Shown here: positions 56,000 to 63,999 of the stretch, piece after piece | How positions within the stretch are numbered: the first letter of the stretch is position 1 | Layout: each line of letters opens with the position of its first letter | Assembly: GCF_001275675.1 (NCBI RefSeq) | Contig: NZ_LITM01000007.1 | Location: 12,868 to 76,867, forward strand | Origin: Lysinibacillus sp. FJAT-14745 | Lineage (GTDB): Bacteria; Bacillota; Bacilli; Bacillales_A; Planococcaceae | Direction: 5' to 3' | Length of the DNA stretch: 64,000 nucleotides | Program-made: the position numbers and the translations under genes | Notes under the pieces: generated by a model | Seen by the model: only the letters and a program-made list of their open reading frames with translations | Told to the model about the DNA's origin: nothing | Database searches by the model: none

Positions 56000-57420
56000 A
56001 CACTTTTCTCCTTTTCAGCGATGCCGACACGCTTCATATTACCCCAATCGCTTCTTCTTAGCACAAACCGAATCATTCCCTCACAGCGCCAAAAAAGAGT
56101 GAGTGGTCGATACCAAAAAATTTCAGTAAACGCTAAAAGTATCATGCGTAGTAGATCTCTCTTTCTCGGATAAGTATTCAAGATCCATGCCTCGAATAAT
56201 ATAGAGGCTATTGAAAAAATAACGCCATAAATGACAAAGAGTAGTAACAGCATGATGGCTACTTCATAATAGATTTTCCCTAAGAAAAATGCCACTACGA
56301 TATAAATATAACCACCTAGTTCAACTATTGGTCCTAGGCACTCTACTAGCCAAAAATATGGCAATGAAAGGAACCCTATTAAGCCGTATTTAGGATTCAA
56401 CGTCATCGTTTTATGCTTCCAAAGGCTTTCAAATAACCCTTGATGCCAACGTCTACGTTGGTTTCGCAAAACTCCTAATGTCTGAGGTGCTTCAGTCCAA
56501 CACACAGGATCTGGAACAAATTCAATACGTTTCTTTTCTTTTTTCTTTCTTACCAAACGGTGAATATTCACGACAAGCTCCATGTCTTCGCCAATAATAT
56601 TCGTGGAATAACCACCCGCTTCCACAGCCCATTCCTTCGAAAACACACTAAATGCTCCCGAAATAATAAGTACAAGATTGAATTTACTTAAAGCTATTCG
56701 CCCCATTAAAAAGGCTCGCGAATATTCTATTATTTGCATAATAACTAAGGAGTTATTTGGTAAATGCGTTTCCGTAACAGAACCAAGATGCATTTTCGCT
56801 CCATTGGCAATTCGGATATTTCCTCCTGCCGCAATCACTTCACCATCCGATAAAATAATCGGCTTCATCACACGAAGCAATGATTTTTCATCTAAGATTG
56901 AATCCCCATCGATAGAGCAAAAATAAGGATATTGCGAAACATTAATACCTACATTTAATGCATCTGCCTTCCCACCATTTTCTTTATCTACTAAAATACA
57001 ATTCTTATAGATTTCAGATTCATAAATTTGTTTAACTTGTTTTGTAGGGATATTTGTACGAACAATTTTATCAACGGGCTTCATTCGGAAATGCTCAATT
57101 ACGGTTTGTAGCGTAGAGTCAGTAGAACCGTCGTTAATAATGATAATTTCCGTTTGCGGATATCGTAAATTCAACAATGAATAGACTGTGTCTACAACTC
57201 CAATCTCTTCATTGTAAGCAGGGACTAATAAGGATACTGGTTTTGAGTAGAAGGCATCTATATGCGCATCATCATACTCTGAGGGATCTAATTTATAGCG
57301 TTTTCGCATAACTAGCATGGCAATGACAAACATTGTGCAATATGAAACAATAACGAATAACATATAGAACAGAATAATGCCGCCAAAGAACCACATACAA
57401 TAATCTAAAAATACTTTCAT
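55996..57420 (-). CDS. Processive family 2 glycosyltransferase (polysaccharide synthase)
   Basis: The 474-residue membrane enzyme has one amino-terminal helix (8-38). The GT2 catalytic domain has NDGSTDS (about 95), SIDGDSILD (DxD, about 171), EDMEL (about 280) and QRRRWHQG (the QxxRW motif of processive synthases, about 321). A C-terminal block of helices spans 345-440. These features place it with PgaC, HasA and BcsA, which extrude beta-linked polymers. No PilZ domain is visible. ATGA overlaps on both sides join it to the HEAT gene upstream and the hydrolase gene downstream. Confidence 0.85.
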   Translation of the reverse strand: MKVFLDYCMWFFGGIILFYMLFVIVSYCTMFVIAMLVMRKRYKLDPSEYDDAHIDAFYSKPVSLLVPAYNEEIGVVDTVYSLLNLRYPQTEIIIINDGSTDSTLQTVIEHFRMKPVDKIVRTNIPTKQVKQIYESEIYKNCILVDKENGGKADALNVGINVSQYPYFCSIDGDSILDEKSLLRVMKPIILSDGEVIAAGGNIRIANGAKMHLGSVTETHLPNNSLVIMQIIEYSRAFLMGRIALSKFNLVLIISGAFSVFSKEWAVEAGGYSTNIIGEDMELVVNIHRLVRKKKEKKRIEFVPDPVCWTEAPQTLGVLRNQRRRWHQGLFESLWKHKTMTLNPKYGLIGFLSLPYFWLVECLGPIVELGGYIYIVVAFFLGKIYYEVAIMLLLLFVIYGVIFSIASILFEAWILNTYPRKRDLLRMILLAFTEIFWYRPLTLFWRCEGMIRFVLRRSDWGNMKRVGIAEKEKSV

Positions 57421-58463
57421 TTGTTCCCCTGCTTTCTGACTACTGTTTCCTGTGCCATTTCAATTGCATATTGGTCGTTTGAGGACTCCATAAATTGCTG
57501 TAATTTTGCAATTCCTTCTTTATTTTCTGCAATTGTTTTAGCTGCCTGTGAGCGTACCCACCAATTTTCATCTTGAAGAAGCTGTTCTAAATAAGCATAG
57601 GTATAGTTTAGTGGCACATGCTTAAAGATTTTTGCAACCATTAATCTTACTTCCCACATATCTGATGTCACAAATGGAACATAAGGATCTATTTCATCTA
57701 TTACACCAATTTCATAAAGACCCTTTAATGCTCTTATATTTATTTCTGGAATCTCATGGATTAATAGCTGTTTTAGCTTATCAATATACTGCATATTTCT
57801 TTTTACAGCCGCAGTATCAATTACAGCAAATTGGATATTTTTCGTCCAACTATCAAAGTCTTCAAATAATCGAATAAATACGTCATCCTCTAACAATACA
57901 AATAATCTTCTATATTCGCTTTCAGAATAATGAACGCTCGATTCTTTAATTTTTCCGATAAACAATTCTGGTTGAAAGAGAGAGTATATTTTTAACAGCT
58001 GAAAATATTCTTCTTCCGAAATTTTGGTTTTCTCGAATTGTTGACAAGTATCTAATAAATCCTCTATCTGCAAATCAGCAATACGATATAAAGCATTCAT
58101 CCTAATGCTCCAACGTTTACTTGCTAAATCCTTTTCATAAAACTGTTTTAAATAGAGATTAGAAAACTCTTTGATTTTATGTTCAACTTTGTCATTCATG
58201 ATATTTTTCAAATAAGATGAAAAGATTATTTCTACAGCTGCTACTTGAGCTCTTTGGCGGGGTACAAGCACTATAGAGAAAATTTCATCATTGATTAAAT
58301 AGTTGTACCAATGCTGTGAATAGTTTTGTAAAAAAGTATCACGCATTTCTGCAAAACGAATCTCCCGTTGACGCTGAAAAAGTAGATATATCGTAAATAT
58401 AAATAGAACTACTAATAAAACAACGATGACCGTTAAAAGAAAAGAAAGCGACAGCTTGATCAT
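57417..58463 (-). CDS. Membrane-anchored HEAT-repeat protein
   Basis: The 348-residue protein has an amino-terminal helix (about 4-28) and a long helical region. Its C-terminal 100 residues read as HEAT repeats (NIRALKGLYEIGVIDEIDPY, VRLMVAKIFKHVPLNYTYAY, WWVRSQAAKTIAENKEGIAK). HEAT repeats are protein-docking scaffolds, so it may link the synthase to the regulator. ATG 58463 overlaps the regulator stop codon as ATGA; a TTG at 58469 is also in frame. Confidence 0.75.
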   Translation of the reverse strand: MIKLSLSFLLTVIVVLLVVLFIFTIYLLFQRQREIRFAEMRDTFLQNYSQHWYNYLINDEIFSIVLVPRQRAQVAAVEIIFSSYLKNIMNDKVEHKIKEFSNLYLKQFYEKDLASKRWSIRMNALYRIADLQIEDLLDTCQQFEKTKISEEEYFQLLKIYSLFQPELFIGKIKESSVHYSESEYRRLFVLLEDDVFIRLFEDFDSWTKNIQFAVIDTAAVKRNMQYIDKLKQLLIHEIPEINIRALKGLYEIGVIDEIDPYVPFVTSDMWEVRLMVAKIFKHVPLNYTYAYLEQLLQDENWWVRSQAAKTIAENKEGIAKLQQFMESSNDQYAIEMAQETVVRKQGNK

Positions 58464-59344
58464 AGCCAAAACCTCGCAAAAGTTCGCTTAATTTTTGCTT
58501 CTAACAAACGTAAATTAAATGGTTTTACGATATATTCATCGACGCCACCTTCATAAGCATTCAGTGTCGCCCCTTCAGAGTTTCGTTCTGACATCATATA
58601 AATGATGAATTTTTTCTCATTCGGCATTTCTCGCAAAATGTGCAAAATTTCTAAGCCATTTTTACGTGGTAAAATATCGTTCATCACAACTAAATGCATA
58701 TGACCTGTTTTATAACTATCGGACTGTAAAAAACTATAGCCATCTTCATATGTAGCCACGTCTAAAGTAAAATGAGGAATGTCTAAGTGATTGAGCGTTG
58801 TTTCTAGCACTTTTCTAAAAATTGCATTTTGTTCAATAATGCTTACCTTTACTTGCTCAGTTGGTTGTTCACTATAATCTGTAATCTGTTCTATTGACCA
58901 AGTCGGCTGTTCGCTATTTGCTAGTTTTTGTTTATTTTTTTCTAACAAAGTTTCAAAGTTAACGCTATTATTTCTTATTTCAGTAATGGAGGCTTTTAAC
59001 GCGATTTGTCTAAATTCCCTTTCTTGCTTTAGAATTGCAAAAATCCGTTTTAAAAACGCCTTTACCTCTACTTCACTACTTTGCAGAAAAAATATTCCCC
59101 AATGCACGCCATCTGCTAATTGGAAAAGTAAATCTGTTTTTCGTATTTTTGATTTTAGAAAAGCTGAAATTTGATGATTCACATGATGACGTTCTATATC
59201 AGTTCCTTGTGAGGAATTAGCTAATTTAAAAAAGACTGCTGTCATTGTTAAACGCGAGCGAATAACACTCTCACGCAAAATCTCAAAATAACCCTTCACC
59301 TCATGCTCCTGCATGAGGTCTTCTGCAATGATTAATTTATTCAT
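58460..59344 (-). CDS. Degenerate GGDEF-like / response-regulator receiver protein
   Basis: The 294-residue protein has residues about 20-140 resembling a GGDEF fold without the GG(D/E)EF motif (VFFKLANSS, RKTDLLFQLADGVHWGIFFL, VKAFLKRIFAILKQ). It ends with a receiver domain at about 172-290 (MMSERNSEGA with the conserved Ser, VKPFNLRLLEAKI with the conserved Lys). At the phosphoacceptor position VVMNDILPRKNG has Asn (about 220) aligned with the usual Asp, though an Asp follows. First gene of the operon, GGAGTG before the ATG. Probably a regulatory subunit rather than a DNA-binding protein, as no output HTH is present. Confidence 0.72.
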   Translation of the reverse strand: MNKLIIAEDLMQEHEVKGYFEILRESVIRSRLTMTAVFFKLANSSQGTDIERHHVNHQISAFLKSKIRKTDLLFQLADGVHWGIFFLQSSEVEVKAFLKRIFAILKQEREFRQIALKASITEIRNNSVNFETLLEKNKQKLANSEQPTWSIEQITDYSEQPTEQVKVSIIEQNAIFRKVLETTLNHLDIPHFTLDVATYEDGYSFLQSDSYKTGHMHLVVMNDILPRKNGLEILHILREMPNEKKFIIYMMSERNSEGATLNAYEGGVDEYIVKPFNLRLLEAKIKRTFARFWL

Positions 59345-59583
59345 TAGTATTCACTCCAGTGGATGTAAGAAGTATTTCATTCTCCCTCATTATTTTTCTA
59401 TCATTCTCTTGATTTATATACACAACAACTATAGTAATAAAGATGACTTAACAATTTCTATACAAAATTTATGGTAATTCGATTACTTTTAAAATATTAT
59501 TATATTTTTGTAGTAAACTACAGAATAAAAACTCTTTTGATGAAAAAAAGTATTTTTCTGAAAAAAGCTTTTTTAGGGCAAGA

Positions 59584-59626
59584 AAAAAGGGAACATAAGC
59601 TTTCATACTTACATTCCCTTTTTGAT
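59584..59626 (-). terminator. Terminator of metNPQ
   Basis: AAAAGGGAATGTAAG pairs with CTTATGTTCCCTTTT (minus strand, two mismatches), then T-rich. The rest of 59345-59583 is AT-rich and presumably holds the promoter of the polysaccharide operon; I see no clear boxes. Confidence 0.85.
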
Positions 59627-59635
59627 AAATTTTAA

Positions 59636-60484
59636 TTATTTAACTGGTACAACTGAGCCTTTCCATTCTTTAAGAATGAAGTCTTGGATTTCTTTAGATT
59701 TTAATACTTCTACTAATTTTTTAATTTCTGGTTTTGTTTCATCACCAGCACGTACAGCGATAATGTTTACATACGGAGATTCTTTATCTTCAAGAGAAAT
59801 TGCATCTTTCAATGGATTTAGTCCGTTGTCGATTGCAAAGTTCGAGTTAATTAGAACCGCATCACCTTCATTATTTTCATACATTTGTACAAGCATTTCA
59901 GGCGCTGTATTTGCATCGAATTTTAAGTTTTTAGGATTTTCTTTAACATCTTTAAGTTCAGCAGATGTTTTATCTACTCCATCCTTAAGTTTAATTAAGC
60001 CCTTAGCTTCTAATAATGAAAGCATACGCCCGTGATCTGCAACAGAGTTAGAAAGTAAAATTGTTGCACCATTTGGTAAATCCTCAAGAGATTTATATTT
60101 TTTAGAATAGATACCGATTGGTTCAATATGAATACCACCAGCGTTTACAAAATCATAACCCTTTTCTTTAATTTCTTTCTCTAAATAAGGGATGTGTTGG
60201 AAATAGTTTGCATCAAGGTCGCCAGATTCTAAATGTTGGTTTGGTAATACATAATCTTGATATTTTTCAATTTTAAGATCGATACCTTCTTTAGCTAAAA
60301 TTGGTTTTGCTTTTTCCAGAATAACCGCATGAGGTGTATTCGAAGCACCTACTGTTAACGTTACTTTTTCTTTACTATCACTAGATGATGAACCTGAGCT
60401 TGTATCTTCTTTTTTACCAGCACCACAAGCGGCTAAAGCCAGTACTAATACTGATAAAAATAATCCTGCTAATAACTTCTTCAT
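59636..60484 (-). CDS. metQ: Methionine ABC transporter substrate-binding lipoprotein
   Basis: The 282-residue NlpA-family lipoprotein has the signal peptide ending in the lipobox LALAAC (Cys20), a Ser/Lys-rich linker, then VGASNTPHAVILEKAKPIL and YFQHIPYLEKEIKEKGYDF typical of MetQ. It binds D- or L-methionine outside the membrane. Last gene of metNPQ, 79 bp after metP. Under SAM-riboswitch control through the operon leader. Confidence 0.93.
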   Translation of the reverse strand: MKKLLAGLFLSVLVLALAACGAGKKEDTSSGSSSSDSKEKVTLTVGASNTPHAVILEKAKPILAKEGIDLKIEKYQDYVLPNQHLESGDLDANYFQHIPYLEKEIKEKGYDFVNAGGIHIEPIGIYSKKYKSLEDLPNGATILLSNSVADHGRMLSLLEAKGLIKLKDGVDKTSAELKDVKENPKNLKFDANTAPEMLVQMYENNEGDAVLINSNFAIDNGLNPLKDAISLEDKESPYVNIIAVRAGDETKPEIKKLVEVLKSKEIQDFILKEWKGSVVPVK

Positions 60485-60563
60485 TTTATTACTCTCCCTT
60501 TTTTCTTAATATGTTAGCGGTATAAAACCGAGATAACCTCTTAGATGTAGCGAAATGTTCTTT

Positions 60564-61232
60564 TTAGCGTTTATCTGTTTTGATTGTAATCATGTCGCCA
60601 ATAAATTGGATAATAAATACAACTATTAAGATTAATATAGTCGCCATTAATGTTACATCTGTGCGATTACGTTGGAAGCCATCTAAGAATGCTAAGTTTC
60701 CTAGACCGCCTGCACCGATAATACCTGCCATCGCAGTATAGCCAACAAGTGCTACGGCAGTAACTGTAATGCCTGAAATAAGTGCTGGTAACGATTCCGG
60801 AATTAATACTTTCCAAATAATCGTTGACGTTTTGGCACCCATTGAACGCGCTGCTTCAATAACTCCTTTATCAATTTCACGTAAAGCAATTAATACCATT
60901 CGTGCATAGAATGGTGCAGCTCCAATAATTAGTGCTGGTAAAGCCGCATCTGCGCCACGAATTGTGCCAAGTAAAAATTTCGTAAATGGAATTAACAAGA
61001 TTATCAAAACGATAAATGGAATCGAACGGAAGATGTTAACGATTGAGCCTGTTAAAAAGTTCACAATTTTATTGGCCCATAGTTGGTTGGGACTTGATAA
61101 AAACAATAAGATTCCAATCACTAATCCAAGTATAAATGTGATAACCGTAGAAATTGTTGTCATGTACAATGTTTCATACGTAGCGTCCCACATTTTTTCC
61201 CAGTCGACATTCGGAAAAAGACTAGTTAGCAT
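60564..61232 (-). CDS. metP: Methionine ABC transporter permease
   Basis: The 222-residue permease has five helices. The ABC-interaction EAA loop is GVIEAARSMGAKTSTIIWKV, with the MetI-like FPNVDWEKMWDATYETLYMT at the start. It is called MetI in E. coli. The ATG at 61232 has GGAGGTGAT at good spacing; the TTG at 61238 is too close to it. It overlaps metN by 11 bp. Confidence 0.94.
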   Translation of the reverse strand: MLTSLFPNVDWEKMWDATYETLYMTTISTVITFILGLVIGILLFLSSPNQLWANKIVNFLTGSIVNIFRSIPFIVLIILLIPFTKFLLGTIRGADAALPALIIGAAPFYARMVLIALREIDKGVIEAARSMGAKTSTIIWKVLIPESLPALISGITVTAVALVGYTAMAGIIGAGGLGNLAFLDGFQRNRTDVTLMATILILIVVFIIQFIGDMITIKTDKR

Positions 61233-62250
61233 TTGCAATCACCTCCGTTTGTACTTCGACTGTATTTAAGTAACTAAGTGCAGCAGCAACATTGGCCTCT
61301 AAGCCATCAATTTGCACAATAAGTGTACCGTACGCGCCATTTTTCGTTTGCGAAATATTACCATGTACAATACTTACTTCTACATCAAACTGTTTCACAA
61401 AATGTGAAATGACAGGCTGCTCTGTTTTTTCTCCTACAAAGATTAGCTTAACAAGTTGTCCATTAGGATAATTTGCTTTAATTTGTGCCACGGTTTCCTG
61501 TGTTTCCTTCGTATCTGTAATTTGAGAAACGAATTTTTTCGTAATGGCTGCTTGTGGTGCTTGGAATACTTGTAATACTTCACCACGTTCCACAATTTCT
61601 CCAGCTTCCATAACCGCTACACGATGACAAATTTTGCGAATAACGTGCATTTCATGTGTGATTAACACAATCGTTAGACCTAATCGTTCGTTAATATCGA
61701 CAAGGAGATCAAGGATAGCATCTGTTGTCTCCGGATCGAGTGCGGATGTTGCTTCATCACATAACAATACCTCTGGATTATTAGCAAGCGCACGAGCGAT
61801 ACCTACACGTTGCTTTTGTCCCCCTGATAGTTGTGATGGATATGCTTTTTCGCGCCCTTCTAAACCAACTAAAGTAATCAATTCTTTCACACGTGCTTCA
61901 CGTTTTACCTTTGGAACACCTGCGATTTCTAATGGAAAGGCGATATTTTCTGCAACAGTTCTAGACCACAGTAAATTGAAATGTTGGAAAATCATACTGA
62001 CCTTTTGTCTAGCATCTCTGAGCTTTTGCCCCTTTATGGATGAAAATTCCTGATTGTTAACCGTCACCGTACCAGATGTAGGCTTTTCTAAACCGTTTAA
62101 CAAGCGAATCATTGTACTTTTACCAGCGCCACTGTATCCGATAATGCCAAAAATTTCACCTTTATTAATAGAAAGGTTGACTTCTTTAACTGCAGTTAAT
62201 TCGCCACTCGCTGTTTTGTATTTCTTCGTAATATTTTGAATATTGATCAT
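61222..62250 (-). CDS. metN: Methionine ABC transporter ATP-binding protein
   Basis: The 342-residue ATPase has Walker A GYSGAGKST, signature QLSGGQKQRVG and Walker B VLLCDEATSALD. A C-terminal NIL domain (about 265-340) lets methionine inhibit transport directly. The ATG at 62250 has AAAAGGAG at 8-nt spacing; an in-frame ATG at 62271 precedes that site. The leader carries an S-box riboswitch with an F1 repeat inserted between it and the start codon. Confidence 0.95.
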   Translation of the reverse strand: MINIQNITKKYKTASGELTAVKEVNLSINKGEIFGIIGYSGAGKSTMIRLLNGLEKPTSGTVTVNNQEFSSIKGQKLRDARQKVSMIFQHFNLLWSRTVAENIAFPLEIAGVPKVKREARVKELITLVGLEGREKAYPSQLSGGQKQRVGIARALANNPEVLLCDEATSALDPETTDAILDLLVDINERLGLTIVLITHEMHVIRKICHRVAVMEAGEIVERGEVLQVFQAPQAAITKKFVSQITDTKETQETVAQIKANYPNGQLVKLIFVGEKTEQPVISHFVKQFDVEVSIVHGNISQTKNGAYGTLIVQIDGLEANVAAALSYLNTVEVQTEVIANAN

Positions 62251-62271
62251 AGCGAATTCTCCTTTTCTCAT

Positions 62272-62547
62272 ATCAATTATGCCGAGGCATAATTGCGCCC
62301 TGAATCGGCTTTGTGCTTAGGCCTGCACGAGGGCCAACACGATGTCGGTCATTTCGGTAATGCCACAGGACGTGGCGTTATTACCGAAGGCTAACACGAT
62401 GTTGGTCATTTCGGTAATGCCACAGGACGTGGCGCTTTTACCGATGCAGGTCAGTTAGCCGTTATCTCATGGATGCAATGATTTTAGGCTAACATCCTTT
62501 AAGCACTCCTTTCCGATTCCGTGACACCCGCTGAAAGAAGTTAAAAA
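62272..62547 (-). repeat. F1 structured intergenic repeat, copy E, in the metN leader
   Basis: Its TTTAAC boundary (62542-62547) is formed by the poly-T of the riboswitch terminator. It contains three nested hairpins: 62351-62391 with outer TTCGGTAAT/ATTACCGAA; 62411-62449 with outer TCGGTAA/TTACCGA; and 62454-62494 with outer GTTAGCC/GGCTAAC. The first two have the inner stem GCCAC/GTGGC and loop AGGAC. The palindromic end TTATGCCGAGGCATAA lies 30 bp before the metN start codon. Confidence 0.85.
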
Positions 62548-62577
62548 ACCCCTTCACTCATAGATAAGTAGAAGGGG
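62543..62577 (-). terminator. Riboswitch-controlled terminator
   Basis: Stem GACCCCTTC..GAAGGGGTTT (CCCCTTC at 62549-62555 with GAAGGGG at 62571-62577), then a T run. It is the expression platform of the SAM riboswitch. Confidence 0.9.
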
Positions 62578-62601
62578 TCACGTAACTTATACGTTAAACC
62601 G

Positions 62602-62710
62602 TTCTCTCATCTTTCAAAGATAAATCTTTGAGTGATTTGGCACCTTTTCACGATTGTGATGGTTGCCGGGCTTCATAGGGCACTTCCCTCCGCCGCTCTT
62701 TATAAGAGTT
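62602..62710 (-). promoter_or_regulatory. SAM-I (S-box) riboswitch aptamer of metNPQ
   Basis: On the minus strand: CTCTTATAAAGAGCGGCGGA, then GGGA, GTGCCC, TATGAAGCCCGGCAACC, GGTGCCAAATC, and the closing GATGAGAG. All conserved S-box blocks are in order, and P1 forms from CTCTTAT and ATGAGAG. S-adenosylmethionine binding is expected to favour the downstream terminator and shut off methionine import. Confidence 0.95.
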
Positions 62711-62772
62711 CGATATATTTATTGTTTTTTTAATATATTTGTTACTTTACCACGCGATTAAAATTCAGTCAA

Positions 62773-63078
62773 TTAATTTTTTAATAATTCGTATAAATAT
62801 GGTACGGATTGAAAGGCATAAACCTTTTCTGTCACTTCTCCGCCTTCACATACGAGTAAACATGGTACACTTTCGATTTTATGAGCATAAGCTATTTGCT
62901 CTATAAAATTAATATTCGCTTTACCGACCTGTAGCTGTGGCAGCAATTGCTCAACAACCGTCATCATTTTCGATGCAACTGCACACGTTCCACACATAGG
63001 CGTATATAAATAAAAGGCAGCCTTTTCACCTGACTGGACAACCGCGTCCCACTGCTCTTTTGACCATTCTTCCATCAT
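62773..63078 (-). CDS. yusE: Thioredoxin-like protein YusE
   Basis: The 101-residue thioredoxin fold has the redox motif YTPMCGTCAVASKMM (CGTC) and the cis-Pro loop ESVPCLLVCEGGEV. It lies between yusF and metNPQ as in B. subtilis. Target proteins are unknown. An adjacent second ATG one codon later is an alternative start. It begins 13 bp after yusF. Confidence 0.88.
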   Translation of the reverse strand: MMEEWSKEQWDAVVQSGEKAAFYLYTPMCGTCAVASKMMTVVEQLLPQLQVGKANINFIEQIAYAHKIESVPCLLVCEGGEVTEKVYAFQSVPYLYELLKN

Positions 63079-63091
63079 TTTTCACGCAACC

Positions 63092-63433
63092 TTACAAAAT
63101 ATATTCATTATGGATTGAGAAGTGTGCACGAAGCAATATCGCTGCTAACACCTTCTTTGGAGTTGTCTCAACTTCCTTATATGTTGGCATTGTACGTAAA
63201 TGCTCAGCCTCTGGATAATGTCTGTCCATTAATGCTCGTAGTTTATCACCCGATGTATCTGCATCAAAAAACGTATAAAGCTCACAACCCTCGTATGGAT
63301 CAAGTAGCTCTTCTAATTGATGCACACCAATTGTACCATTCGTACAAAGTATTTTAACATCTTCATTTAAAATAGGTTCAATTTGAAGCTTATCCGATCG
63401 ACCTTCAACAATTAAGCATTTTCCCTCGACCAT
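63092..63433 (-). CDS. yusF: Toprim domain protein YusF
   Basis: The 113-residue protein is little more than a Toprim fold: KCLIVEGRSDKLQI (conserved Glu) and LYTFFDADTSGDKLRALMD (DxD). Similar stand-alone Toprim proteins relate to the RNase M5/primase group; no activity is established for YusF. The ATG at 63433 has GGGGGTGG at good spacing. Probably co-transcribed with yusE. Confidence 0.85.
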   Translation of the reverse strand: MVEGKCLIVEGRSDKLQIEPILNEDVKILCTNGTIGVHQLEELLDPYEGCELYTFFDADTSGDKLRALMDRHYPEAEHLRTMPTYKEVETTPKKVLAAILLRAHFSIHNEYIL

Positions 63434-63573
63434 CACGCCACCCCCAATTAGACATATCCTTTATGCTCATTATATCCATTACACTCTGTCGATGATCATA
63501 TAAGACACCCATTGATAAGGGACTACAACTGCATTCCTCTCCCCAACTATAGTGGTGGAAGGAATAAAGATAA

Positions 63574-63602
63574 TAAAAAACGCCGGTGATTTCCGACGTT
63601 TT
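63574..63602 (-). terminator. Terminator of gcvH
   Basis: Stem AAAACGTCGGA / CCGGCGTTTT with one bulge, followed on the minus strand by TTTTTTATTA. Confidence 0.8.
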
Positions 63603-63618
63603 ATTATTAGGGCTTGTC

Positions 63619-63999
63619 TTATTCAGCAATCATTTCATCGTATTGCTCAGCTGTCATAAGCTTTTCAATTTCTGATACATCAGCTGGCTCTACAACGATC
63701 ATCCATGCTTTTTCATATGGTGATTCATTAACGAATTCTGGGCTATCTTCTAAATCTGCATTTACTTCAACTACTGTACCTGAGATTGGTGCGTATAATT
63801 CAGAAACTGTTTTTACAGATTCTACGCTACCGAATGGATCATCAGTTTTGATTTCGTCGCCAACTTGTGGAAGCTCAACGAAAACGATATCTCCAAGTTC
63901 AGATTGTGCGAAATGAGAAATACCGATACGTACTTTACCATCTTCCAATTTTACCCATTCATGCTCTTCAGAGTAACGTAAGTCTTTAGGTGTGCTCAT
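63619..63999 (-). CDS. gcvH: Glycine cleavage system H protein
   Basis: The 126-residue lipoyl carrier shuttles the methylamine group of glycine and, in Bacilli, also relays lipoyl or octanoyl groups to other enzymes. [20 protein letters not shown] at the start and the lipoylation site [10 protein letters not shown] (Lys63) are intact. Complete: the ATG is at 63997-63999, with its Shine-Dalgarno outside the window. It would be a substrate of LipA encoded at 33.7 kb. Confidence 0.96.
   Translation of the reverse strand: MSTPKDLRYSEEHEWVKLEDGKVRIGISHFAQSELGDIVFVELPQVGDEIKTDDPFGSVESVKTVSELYAPISGTVVEVNADLEDSPEFVNESPYEKAWMIVVEPADVSEIEKLMTAEQYDEMIAE

Noticed and set aside
62453-62495. Similarity of GTTAGCC...GGCTAAC hairpins to integron attC sites
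   Set aside because: attC needs RYYYAAC and GTTRRRY in the opposite order with extrahelical bases, and there is no cassette gene or integrase nearby.
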